A stretch of DNA of 64,000 nt, from NCBI RefSeq assembly GCF_000183725.1, contig NC_014762.1, positions 992,001 through 1,056,000 of the forward strand, written 5' to 3'. Position 1 is the first letter of the stretch. The number at the start of each line of letters is the position of its first letter. Both the position numbers and the translations under genes were made by a program. The stretch comes from Sulfuricurvum kujiense DSM 16994. GTDB taxonomy: Bacteria > Campylobacterota > Campylobacteria > Campylobacterales > Sulfurimonadaceae. The notes beneath the pieces are model-generated. The model saw only the letters and a list, made by a program, of their open reading frames with translations, had not been told where the DNA came from and ran no database searches. This document shows, piece by piece, positions 1 to 7,277 of the stretch.

Positions 1-52
1 GAATGATCTAAATAAAGACGCGATTGAAAAACTCGCGGTAACACGTCGATAA
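1..52 (+). CDS. 3' end of an upstream gene, product unknown
   Basis: An open frame enters from the left edge and ends with TAA at 50-52, giving the C-terminal residues NDLNKDAIEKLAVTRR. Its stop lies 17 bases before flgG, so the two are probably co-transcribed and this may be another flagellar gene. The visible tail is too short to identify the family. Confidence 0.5.
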   Translation, partial: NDLNKDAIEKLAVTRR

Positions 53-69
53 GATAAGGAAATAAGACT

Positions 70-858
70 ATGATGCAATCACTTTATACCAGCTCAACGG
101 GGATGCTCTCTATGCAAACCCAAATCGATACCACTGCCAATAATATTGCCAACGTTAACACTATGGGATATAAAAAATCCCGTGCCGAATTTGCCGATTT
201 GATGTATAAAGTCATGACCTATGCCGGAACCTCCACCAGCGATACGACCAAATCACCGACGGGGATCGAAGTGGGGCTTGGGGTACGTCCTACATCAATC
301 AATAAAATCTTTACCGAGGGGAGTCTAAAACAAACGGATAATTCTCTTGATTTGGCGATTACCGGAAAAGGTTTTTTCAAACTTGAACTGCCGAACGGAA
401 CCGAAGTCTACAGCCGCAACGGTTCTTTTAAAATAGATGAAAACGGAACGATCGTAAACTCTGACGGGTACAAACTGGTTCCGGAAGTCGTTATTCCCGA
501 AGATGCAACCAACATCAGCATCGGTACCGACGGTATCGTCAGCGTTACCCAATCGGGGCAGGCCCAAGCAACCCAAGTGGGGCAAATCTCTTTGACCAGC
601 TTTATCAATCCGGCCGGTTTGCATGCGATGGGAGATAACCTTTTTGTTGAAACCGACAGTTCAGGTCAGCCGATCGAGGGGACTCCCGGTGAGAACGGGA
701 TCGGAAATATCCGACAAGGGTTCGTGGAACTCTCAAACGTACAATTGGTTGTCGAGCTTACCGATTTGATTACGGGACAGCGTGCCTATGATGCCAATTC
801 CAAAGTGATCACCACGAGTGATGAAATGCTTGCGACAACGAACGGCTTGAAACGTTAA
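70..858 (+). CDS. flgG: Flagellar basal-body distal rod protein FlgG
   Basis: FlgG builds the distal rod that carries torque from the motor to the hook. The 262-residue length is normal for the family. The N-terminus carries the rod/hook signature (TTANNIANVNTMGYKK, about residues 21-36), the middle has the family motif ITGKGFF (about 97-103), and the C-terminus ends with the conserved helix GQRAYDANSKVITTSDEML. Two ATG codons are adjacent at 70 and 73; either can start the protein. A hairpin terminator follows the stop. The next gene is a chemoreceptor, so motility functions are grouped here. Confidence 0.95.
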   Translation: MMQSLYTSSTGMLSMQTQIDTTANNIANVNTMGYKKSRAEFADLMYKVMTYAGTSTSDTTKSPTGIEVGLGVRPTSINKIFTEGSLKQTDNSLDLAITGKGFFKLELPNGTEVYSRNGSFKIDENGTIVNSDGYKLVPEVVIPEDATNISIGTDGIVSVTQSGQAQATQVGQISLTSFINPAGLHAMGDNLFVETDSSGQPIEGTPGENGIGNIRQGFVELSNVQLVVELTDLITGQRAYDANSKVITTSDEMLATTNGLKR

Positions 859-869
859 TAAATCTTCCT

Positions 870-900
870 AATCAGTGCCATTATGATGGCTTCTGATTTT
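870..900 (+). terminator. Rho-independent terminator after flgG
   Basis: AATCAG-T-GCCAT, loop TATG, then ATGGC-TT-CTGATT form an 11-pair stem with a small internal mismatch, followed by a short T run. It lies 12 bases after the flgG stop and would separate flgG from the chemoreceptor gene. Confidence 0.75.
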
Positions 901-1013
901 TAAATTCTACTTTACTGTAATCTTACTCGTTTATAACTCATTTACTATTTATTCCAGCTAATTTTTTATTGTTCCAAAGTATTAAATAAAAGGAATCATA
1001 AAGAGAAAGGGAA

Positions 1014-1047
1014 TATAATCGTTTTCAATTGTGAAATGATAGGAGGG
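1014..1047 (+). promoter_or_regulatory. -10-like TATAAT and strong ribosome binding site before the chemoreceptor
   Basis: TATAAT sits at 1014-1019 and AGGAGGG at 1041-1047. The second decides the start at ATG 1054 (six-base spacing) rather than the in-frame ATG at 1036, which lies upstream of the binding site. The -10 call is by sequence match only; no convincing -35 was seen. Confidence 0.5.
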
Positions 1048-1053
1048 TATATC

Positions 1054-2658
1054 ATGAGTTTTGGAACTATCAAGAGTAAATTAACGCTTTTTTTTACGCT
1101 ATTAATTTTAGGATTTTCAATCATTGCGTATCTGACTTTCAAAGGGAATGCCGATGCCGATAGAGCTATAAAAAGAGTTGGCGACATAGGAAGTTTGGAA
1201 ACCTCAGAAGCAAAACTTATGATGAATTTAAGAGGATATCAGCTCTTATTTGATGAGACATATGCACAAAACTATGAAGATGAGTATGTATCAATTGTCA
1301 AAAATTTAAATTCCCTTCTTAAACAATCCCGTGCAGAAATGGCAAAAACTCAAATTAAAGAGATATTAGTATTAATAAAAGAGTGGAAGGAGAGTAATGA
1401 TGAGAGGGTTAAGCTAATTAAACAGTACAAAAAAGAGATCAATAGTGACGCTTTTTCTGTTTCTGAAAATGGAAAAAGACTAGCTGCCCTCACACTCTTG
1501 TCTGCTGATAGATACAAAATCATAGAAGAAAAAATTTCTATTTTTAAAGAAGGTGTAGAGAAAAGAAATCTTAAATATATAAGAGATAGCTCTGTATTCT
1601 CAGAACTAATGATAGCTCTTATTGTACTACTCTCTATCGGAACTTTTTTACTACTTTTGAAGTCTATAAACTTTTCCATTTCAGCAGCAAAAAAAGGGTG
1701 TGAGGAGATTAAGAACAGTAAGGATTTAACAAAAAAAATTGTGACCGGGACTAAAGATGAAATTGCTGAAACAATGGACTATGTTAATGAACTTTTAGGC
1801 GATCTTGCCAAAGCAATAGACGATGCAAAAAAATCGGCAACAGAAAATGCTTCAGTAGCGGAAGAATTATCTGCGACAAGTCTACAGATAGGAAAACGCA
1901 CTGAAGATACTTCAATTGTTGTAGATGAGACAAAACAAAGTTCAAATGATGTTTCTGAATTGCTAAGCAATAGTGAAGATGAGTCCAAAAAAGCTGAAGA
2001 GGAAATAAGAGAAGCTTCATCCGAGGTGTCCGATGCTGCTAAAGATGTCTTGTCCGTGTCAGGTGCATTGCAGCTTATTGTTGTTGAACAGATGGAACTG
2101 TCAGGACAGTTAGAGAGACTATCATCTGAAGCAGAACAGGTAAAAACAGTACTTTCGGTAATTACGGATATTGCAGATCAAACAAATTTATTGGCACTGA
2201 ATGCCGCAATTGAAGCGGCTCGTGCCGGAGAACATGGAAGAGGCTTTGCTGTAGTAGCCGATGAAGTTAGAAAACTGGCAGAGAGAACTTAGCAAAGTTT
2301 GACCGAAAGCAATGCTACCGTATCCGTAATTGTTCAATCTGTCCTAGAGGCAACAGAGTCTATGTCTAAAAGTGCGAAAAAACTTGAAGAGTTAGGAAAA
2401 CGCTCCAAGGAAGTAGAATCTACAATGAATAAAACAGTCAATATCATTGCCGATGCAGCAAAAATAGCTAACCAAACGGCAGAAGATGCATCTAACGGTA
2501 ACTCAAAAACCAAAGATGTAATCATGCGAATCGATACTATCAACAAATTATCAATGACAAATGCCAGAAGCGTAGAAGAGATTGCAGCCGCCGCTGAACA
2601 TTTGGCAAAAAGAGCAGAAAGTTTAAGCTTGTCACTGGCGCAGTTTAAAACATCATAA
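1054..2658 (+). pseudogene. Methyl-accepting chemotaxis protein, interrupted by an in-frame TAG
   Basis: An inner-membrane chemoreceptor that would signal to CheA/CheW. Frame 1054-2658 encodes 534 residues: TM1 about 9-28, a helical periplasmic domain, TM2 about 184-205, then a long signalling coiled coil with the MCP hairpin ([20 protein letters not shown], ending [12 protein letters not shown]). The next codon, at 2290-2292, is TAG where the paralogue at 53450 has CAA (Gln: RTQKSL). The same frame continues as a normal MCP tail to TAA at 2656-2658. A single CAG-to-TAG change explains this. Truncation just after the tip would remove the returning helix, so the product is probably inactive. 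The gene is richer in A+T and AGA codons than its neighbours, which suggests transfer. Confidence 0.85.
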
Positions 2659-2676
2659 TTTGCACCAACAGACATA

Positions 2677-2696
2677 AAAGCCTTTTAATAGGCTTT
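2677..2696 (+). terminator. Hairpin after the chemoreceptor gene
   Basis: AAAGCC, loop TTTTAATA, GGCTTT form a six-pair stem 18 bases after the stop. There is no T run after it, so it is a weak terminator candidate. Confidence 0.35.
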
Positions 2697-2720
2697 AAAA
2701 CTCTTTCAACACATCTTTGC

Positions 2721-2726
2721 TATAAT
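2721..2726 (+). promoter_or_regulatory. -10 box upstream of leuD
   Basis: TATAAT preceded by TTTGC lies 32 bases upstream of the leuD ATG. This is the usual strong Campylobacterota housekeeping -10, which often lacks a clear -35. Transcription from here would cover leuD, leuB and the small genes behind them. Confidence 0.6.
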
Positions 2727-2757
2727 CCAGTCAATTTTACGTACCATAGGATTTTTG

Positions 2758-3261
2758 ATGCAAAAAATTGAAGGGAAAGTTTGGAATTTCGGTAAAGATA
2801 TCGATACAGACTTGATTATTGCTGCCCGTTATCTCAACACCTCAGACCCGAAAGAGCTTGCTAAACATGTCATGGAAGATGCCGATCCGACATTCGTAAG
2901 CAAAATGATACCGGGCGATATTATCGTAGCCGATGAAAATTTCGGATGCGGCTCGTCACGCGAACATGCTCCTATCGCACTTAAAGCGGCAGGTGTAGCA
3001 GCGGTTATCGCACCGACATTCGCCCGTATTTTTTACCGTAATGCTTTTAACATGGGATTGCCGATTTTTGAACTTCCCGAATCTTTAGAGATCAAAGAGG
3101 GAGAATCGGTCAGTATCGACATGGATGCAGGGACGATTACCAATACTACCAACGGGAAAGTCTACAAATTTATTCCGATCCCGCCTTTTATGCAAGAACT
3201 AATCGCGGCAGGCGGTTTGATGAATTATGCAGAAGCCGAAATTGCCGCACAGGAGAAATAA
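2758..3261 (+). CDS. leuD: 3-isopropylmalate dehydratase small subunit
   Basis: The small subunit of isopropylmalate isomerase, which with LeuC converts 2- to 3-isopropylmalate in leucine synthesis. The protein has 167 residues. It shows the small-subunit signature FGCGSSREHAP and the upstream DIDTD motif. The start is ATG 2758; a TTG directly before it is less likely. leuB starts three bases after the stop, so the two are translated together. leuC is not in the window. Confidence 0.95.
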   Translation: MQKIEGKVWNFGKDIDTDLIIAARYLNTSDPKELAKHVMEDADPTFVSKMIPGDIIVADENFGCGSSREHAPIALKAAGVAAVIAPTFARIFYRNAFNMGLPIFELPESLEIKEGESVSIDMDAGTITNTTNGKVYKFIPIPPFMQELIAAGGLMNYAEAEIAAQEK

Positions 3262-3264
3262 TTG

Positions 3265-4341
3265 ATGAAAAGTTACAATATTGCCTTGATTAAAGGGGAC
3301 GGAATCGGTCCTGAGATCATTGATGAAGCCGTTAAAGTTTTAGATGCGGTTGCAGCGTGCGAAAATATCGAGTTTAACTATCAAGAAGCCCTGATGGGAG
3401 GGTGTGCTTACGACGTAACGGGCGATCCGCTTCCTCAAGAGACGATCGATATCTCATTATCCAGCAATGCGGTACTGTTCGGAGCTATCGGAGGCCAAAA
3501 ATGGGACACTCTTCCGCGTGAAAAACGACCTGAGAGCGGATTGCTTCGTTTCCGTAAAGAATTGGGTGTTTTCGCCAATCTTCGTCCGGCTAACGTCTAT
3601 GATGAACTTGTAAATGCCAGCTCATTGAAACCTGAAATCGTCAAAGGTGTCGATTTGATGGTTGTACGTGAACTGATCGGCGGGATTTATTTCGGAGAAC
3701 CGAAAGGACGTGATGAGAATAAGGGATGGAACACTATGGTGTATACCCGTCCTGAGATTGAACGGATTGCACATGTCGCGTTCAAAATTGCGATGGAACG
3801 CTCTAAAAAAGTGTGTTCGGTCGATAAAGCCAATGTCCTTGATGTCAGCCAGTTATGGCGCGAAGTGGTTGAAGAAGTTGCCAAAGAGTATCCTGAAGTC
3901 GAACTCAGCCATATGTATGTCGATAATGCGGCGATGCAGCTGATCCGCGATCCGAAACAATTCGACGTCATTTTGACCGGAAATATTTTCGGTGATATTC
4001 TCAGTGACGAAGCAAGTATGCTATCAGGCTCCATCGGGTTGCTTCCATCGGCATCGGTAGGTTCTTCAATCGGTGTGTATGAGCCGATTCACGGTTCAGC
4101 GCCGGATATTGCAGGGCAGGGGATTGCCAATCCGATCGCGACCATTGCGAGCGCTTCGATGATGCTTCGTTTCGCATTGGGCGAAAATCGTGCGGCAGAC
4201 CGTATCGATTACGGTATCAAACAAGCTCTTGCTGAGGGATATCGTACCAAAGATATCGCGGGATTTGACGCTAAAGAAGTTTGCTCAACTAGCGAGATGG
4301 GATCCATCATCGCTAATTTCGCAGCCAAATGCAAACTCTAA
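3265..4341 (+). CDS. leuB: 3-isopropylmalate dehydrogenase
   Basis: NAD-dependent oxidative decarboxylation of 3-isopropylmalate, a step of leucine synthesis. It has 358 residues, a normal length. It carries the N-terminal GDGIGPEI motif, the substrate loop [10 protein letters not shown], the arginine-rich segment [16 protein letters not shown], and the metal/NAD region [11 protein letters not shown] with [12 protein letters not shown]. The start is ATG 3265, behind AGGAGA at 3251. Its last 13 bases overlap the next small gene. Confidence 0.96.
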   Translation: MKSYNIALIKGDGIGPEIIDEAVKVLDAVAACENIEFNYQEALMGGCAYDVTGDPLPQETIDISLSSNAVLFGAIGGQKWDTLPREKRPESGLLRFRKELGVFANLRPANVYDELVNASSLKPEIVKGVDLMVVRELIGGIYFGEPKGRDENKGWNTMVYTRPEIERIAHVAFKIAMERSKKVCSVDKANVLDVSQLWREVVEEVAKEYPEVELSHMYVDNAAMQLIRDPKQFDVILTGNIFGDILSDEASMLSGSIGLLPSASVGSSIGVYEPIHGSAPDIAGQGIANPIATIASASMMLRFALGENRAADRIDYGIKQALAEGYRTKDIAGFDAKEVCSTSEMGSIIANFAAKCKL

Positions 4342-4577
4342 CCCTCGCCAATATTTACGAGCTTCAAGGGCTCAAAGAAGATGCTCTTGAAATATACAAA
4401 GAGATTTTGAAAAAAGATCCTTCTAATGCCGATGCAAAAATTGCGATTCGCCGACTTTCGGGTATGCGAAAAAAGTTTTTAGGGGTCAATAACGAAATGA
4501 AGACTTTTTTTATTCAGATGGAAGAAGAGGCTGAATTTATTCAATTTGAAAGGTGGTTGATGAAAGCATGGAACTAA
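4329..4577 (+). CDS. Small TPR-like protein of unknown function
   Basis: An 82-residue soluble protein. Residues about 4-33 ([20 protein letters not shown] followed by [11 protein letters not shown]) form one clear tetratricopeptide-like repeat, a helix pair used for protein contacts. The rest is charged and helical. It overlaps the end of leuB and the start of the next gene, so all three are probably translated together. I do not recognise a specific role; it may serve the CiaD-like partner behind it. Confidence 0.7.
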   Translation: MQTLTLANIYELQGLKEDALEIYKEILKKDPSNADAKIAIRRLSGMRKKFLGVNNEMKTFFIQMEEEAEFIQFERWLMKAWN

Positions 4578-4933
4578 AAGATGTCATATTATCTACATTA
4601 GCCGAAATTGAAGAGTTATCAAGCGTACCCGAGAAGAGCGAATATCTTGAACGTATTATTGAAGAGAAACCGCTTCAGTCTGTAGAAGAAACGGCCGTTC
4701 CTAAACCGCCGATTATAGAGACGATTCAAACCGTGATTGAAACGGTACATGCCGTTCGCGATGATGAAGCACGGATGCTTGAGGGGATCCGGGAACGGCT
4801 ACTTGTTCTCTTCGAAGGATTTCAGTCTCCGAATAACACGCAAATAGAAGCCAAAGTAGATTTGACACTCAACTTTTTTGAATATCTTTTAGCTACCATA
4901 GACAATCGCTTAGAAACGATAAAAGAATCGTAG
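4568..4933 (+). CDS. CiaD-like domain protein
   Basis: A 121-residue acidic protein starting [17 protein letters not shown]. The C-terminal half (ARMLEGIRERLLVLFEGF, then a helical segment LTLNFFEYLLATIDNRLETI) resembles, from memory, the domain shared with Campylobacter CiaD-like proteins. In Campylobacter jejuni CiaD is a secreted effector; in free-living relatives the role is unknown. No signal peptide is seen. The start is placed at ATG 4568; GTG 4553 is the alternative. It overlaps the TPR-like gene by ten bases. Confidence 0.6.
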   Translation: MELKDVILSTLAEIEELSSVPEKSEYLERIIEEKPLQSVEETAVPKPPIIETIQTVIETVHAVRDDEARMLEGIRERLLVLFEGFQSPNNTQIEAKVDLTLNFFEYLLATIDNRLETIKES

Positions 4934-4957
4934 CCGCTTTCAATCCGAGGATAAGAA

Positions 4958-5797
4958 ATGAATGAACATTACCGTATATTAATCCATTGCAATGATGAAA
5001 AAGGGCTGGTCTACAAAGTATCCAGCATTTTTTTCCACCGCAATCTTAATATTATTTCCAATAACGAATTTGTCGATAAAACACACAATAAATTTTTCAT
5101 GCGCAGCGAAGTAGCCGGTGAAATTGCACCGGATATGCTCAAAAGCGAACTAAGCGCAATTTTGCCGAAGAATACCCATCTTGAAGTGATCGCTCCCCGA
5201 AAAAAACGGATTGTTCTGATGGCGACCAAAGAGTCGCATGCCCTAGGTGATATTCTAATACGATACGAAGCGGGTGAGCTGGACTGCCACATCGTCGGTG
5301 TCGTTTCCAACTATGATTTGCTTGAACCGCTGGTCTCTAAATTTGACATCCCATTTTATACGGTATCTCATGAGGGGTGTGACAGGGATGAACATGAGCA
5401 GCGTGTTCTGCAAAAGCTTTCTGAATTAGGCGAAATCGACTATATCGTTTTGGCAAAATATATGAGGATTTTAACTCCGCGGTTTGTTGAAACGTACGAA
5501 GACAAGATCATCAACATCCACCACTCGTTTCTTCCCGCTTTTATCGGAGCCAATCCTTATAAACAAGCGTATGAGCGCGGCGTAAAAATTATCGGAGCTA
5601 CGGCGCACTTTGTCAATAATCATCTTGATGAGGGGCCGATTATCGCTCAGGATGTCATTCATGTCAATCATGCCTATGGATGGGAAGAGATGCAGCGTCT
5701 GGGGCGTGATGTGGAGAAAATCGTTTTATCCAAAGCGTTAAAGATGGCGCTGGAGGATCGTATATTTGTCCATGCAAACAAAACGATCATTTTTTAA
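4958..5797 (+). CDS. purU: Formyltetrahydrofolate deformylase
   Basis: Hydrolyses 10-formyl-tetrahydrofolate to formate and tetrahydrofolate, balancing one-carbon pools and feeding formate to purine synthesis. It has 279 residues. The N-terminal ACT domain (about 5-80) is followed by the formyltransferase-type domain with the catalytic Asn-His-Asp set in INIHHSFLPAF and GATAHFVNNHLDEGPII. GAGGATAAG at 4948 is a good ribosome binding site. The stop is directly followed by trmL, so the pair is translated together. Confidence 0.93.
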   Translation: MNEHYRILIHCNDEKGLVYKVSSIFFHRNLNIISNNEFVDKTHNKFFMRSEVAGEIAPDMLKSELSAILPKNTHLEVIAPRKKRIVLMATKESHALGDILIRYEAGELDCHIVGVVSNYDLLEPLVSKFDIPFYTVSHEGCDRDEHEQRVLQKLSELGEIDYIVLAKYMRILTPRFVETYEDKIINIHHSFLPAFIGANPYKQAYERGVKIIGATAHFVNNHLDEGPIIAQDVIHVNHAYGWEEMQRLGRDVEKIVLSKALKMALEDRIFVHANKTIIF

Positions 5798-6268
5798 ATG
5801 TTTCATATCGTTTTAGTAAATCCTCAAATTCCCAATAATACCGGTGCAATCGGCCGGCTTTGCGTTAATACCGGTTCTTCGCTCCACCTTATCAAACCGA
5901 TCGGTTTCGATATCGATGAAAAAGCGGTACGTCGTGCCGGCTTGGATTATTGGCATAAAATCGATTTGCATGTCTGGGAAAGTATAGAAGAATTTATGGA
6001 TGCCCATCCGATCAAGGAGCGTTTTTTCTTTGCTACGACCAAAACGGACATCCCTTATTTCGAGCATGAGTTTCAAGAGGGGGACTATCTGTTTTTCGGG
6101 AGTGAGACCGCCGGGATCCCCTCAGAAATTTTAGAAGCTTATCCGAAGCAGACAATGACGATTCCGATGACCAAAGAGGGACGTAGTCTGAACCTCGCCA
6201 TTAGTAGCGGAATAATCCTCTACGAAGCGATTAAACAAAATTTTAATTCCTACAGAAAGATGATGTAA
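5798..6268 (+). CDS. trmL: tRNA (cytidine/uridine-34 2'-O)-methyltransferase
   Basis: A SPOUT-fold enzyme that uses SAM to methylate the wobble-base ribose of leucine tRNAs. It has 156 residues, typical of TrmL. Family motifs visible are NPQIPNNTGAIGRLC near the N-terminus, FGSETAGIP in the middle and LNLAISSGIILYEA in the C-terminal knot. Its ATG comes immediately after the purU stop. Confidence 0.93.
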   Translation: MFHIVLVNPQIPNNTGAIGRLCVNTGSSLHLIKPIGFDIDEKAVRRAGLDYWHKIDLHVWESIEEFMDAHPIKERFFFATTKTDIPYFEHEFQEGDYLFFGSETAGIPSEILEAYPKQTMTIPMTKEGRSLNLAISSGIILYEAIKQNFNSYRKMM

Positions 6269-6271
6269 ACC

Positions 6272-6382
6272 ATGATGCAAATACTTGATACGGTAATGAC
6301 CGTACTGTTCATTCTATTTCTCGTCTATATTTTTCGCGGATACCATATATCTCGCCGTGAGAAAGATATGAACGAAGATTAA
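6272..6382 (+). CDS. 36-residue single-span membrane peptide
   Basis: ATG 6272 to TAA 6380-6382 encodes MMQILDTVMTVLFILFLVYI followed by FRGYHISRREKDMNED. This is one hydrophobic span (about 4-21) and a charged cytoplasmic-looking tail, a plausible real small membrane protein. It starts three bases after the trmL stop, so coupling is possible; there is no strong ribosome binding site of its own. Its last four bases overlap the 3' end of the opposing small gene. Function unknown. Confidence 0.5.
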   Translation: MMQILDTVMTVLFILFLVYIFRGYHISRREKDMNED

Positions 6383-6462
6383 AATAATCTCTCGGCCCAT
6401 TTCTCCATTTTGACCTCTAGTCTCTCCATCCAACCGTTAGCTTTAATAATAACCATTGCCAT
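6379..6462 (-). CDS. 27-residue amphipathic peptide divergent from the S24 repressor
   Basis: On the minus strand ATG 6462 to TAA 6379 encodes MAMVIIKANGWMERLEVKME then KWAERLF. The gene has a very good ribosome binding site (CAAGGAG, six bases before ATG). The peptide has a short hydrophobic start and an amphipathic, aromatic and basic helix. It is divergent from the repressor gene at 6604 and shares its control region. I do not recognise a family. The size and placement resemble regulated membrane-active peptides, but that is only inference. Confidence 0.5.
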   Translation of the reverse strand: MAMVIIKANGWMERLEVKMEKWAERLF

Positions 6463-6532
6463 TGTCAACTCCTTGAGTGATATTAGGCAAATAGTAAAAT
6501 AATTTTATCTATCCTTTTAAAAATATTTCAAA

Positions 6533-6561
6533 ATGACATATTATTCTAAAATCTATGTCAT
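6533..6561. promoter_or_regulatory. Palindromic operator candidate for the S24 repressor
   Basis: ATGACATA (6533-6540) and its exact inverse TATGTCAT (6554-6561) are separated by 13 bases, with centres 21 bases apart, as expected for a dimeric repressor. The right arm runs into CATAAT (6559-6564), a possible -10 box for the repressor gene 40 bases downstream. Binding here would block that promoter and could also control the divergent peptide gene. Confidence 0.55.
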
Positions 6562-6603
6562 AATTCCTACAATACACTATCGATAATAGAAAAGGATTTC
6601 ACT

Positions 6604-7263
6604 ATGAAAACATTCAGTGATATTGTCGAGACGATAAAAGATATCGTCTCTTCCGAATTTCCGGAAAAAAAGGTATTCGATAAAGATGTAGCAGAACTAT
6701 TGGATATTTCGCAAATGAATTTTGCAACGATGAAAAAGCGCAATAAAATCCCCTTTACGGAATTACTCGACTTTTGTGCCAAACGTTCCATCGCCATTAA
6801 CTGGCTTTTATATAACCAATCTCCAGAGAGTTTGATTGAACCGACAAACCGCTTTTACATGGTACGTTATTTCTCTTCGGTAAATGCCTCGGCAGGGGGA
6901 GGCGCCGATAATGAAGAATTGGATTATGAGCCTCTGATGCTTGAAGATAATTTTGTACTCTCTTTAGGCGGTGAAAAAGAACTGCGCCATATTGAAGCTA
7001 TAAATGTATCGGGTGATTCGATGGAACCCTCTTTCAGTTATAACGATATCATTTTTATAAATCGTTCAAAGACCGATATTAGTCGTGGAGGAATTTTTAC
7101 GATTCGTACCGAACACGGGTTGTTTATCAAAAGAATACAAGTTCGAATTGATGGCAAACTTGATATCATTTCGGATAATAAAGATTATCCGACCTATGTT
7201 GCACGACGGGATGAAGTCGAAGTGATCGGAAGAGTGGTCGGGCGGTTCGGCGGAATAGAATAA
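6604..7263 (+). CDS. CI/LexA-type self-cleaving repressor (S24 family)
   Basis: A 219-residue transcription factor. Residues about 5-75 form a phage-CI-type helix-turn-helix domain (DVAELLDISQMNFATMKKR). Residues about 90-215 are an S24 peptidase domain with a candidate self-cleavage site Ala97-Gly98 (NASAGGG), catalytic Ser139 in GDSMEP and Lys176 in FIKRIQ. Such proteins repress until they cut themselves after damage or stress. No phage genes are nearby. The NlpC/P60 lipoprotein gene starts 14 bases after its stop and is probably in the same transcript. Campylobacterota generally lack LexA, so this could act as a stress switch; that is inference. Confidence 0.88.
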   Translation: MKTFSDIVETIKDIVSSEFPEKKVFDKDVAELLDISQMNFATMKKRNKIPFTELLDFCAKRSIAINWLLYNQSPESLIEPTNRFYMVRYFSSVNASAGGGADNEELDYEPLMLEDNFVLSLGGEKELRHIEAINVSGDSMEPSFSYNDIIFINRSKTDISRGGIFTIRTEHGLFIKRIQVRIDGKLDIISDNKDYPTYVARRDEVEVIGRVVGRFGGIE

Positions 7264-7277
7264 TATTGGAAATACAA

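Noticed and set aside
2287-2300. TAG at 2290 as a recoded amino acid (pyrrolysine or other readthrough)
   Set aside because: No element for recoding is visible, and this codon holds an ordinary Gln/Lys in chemoreceptors. A mutation or sequence error is simpler.
6604-7263. S24 repressor as the edge of a prophage
   Set aside because: No integrase, replication or structural phage genes lie on either side within the window; the neighbours are housekeeping genes.
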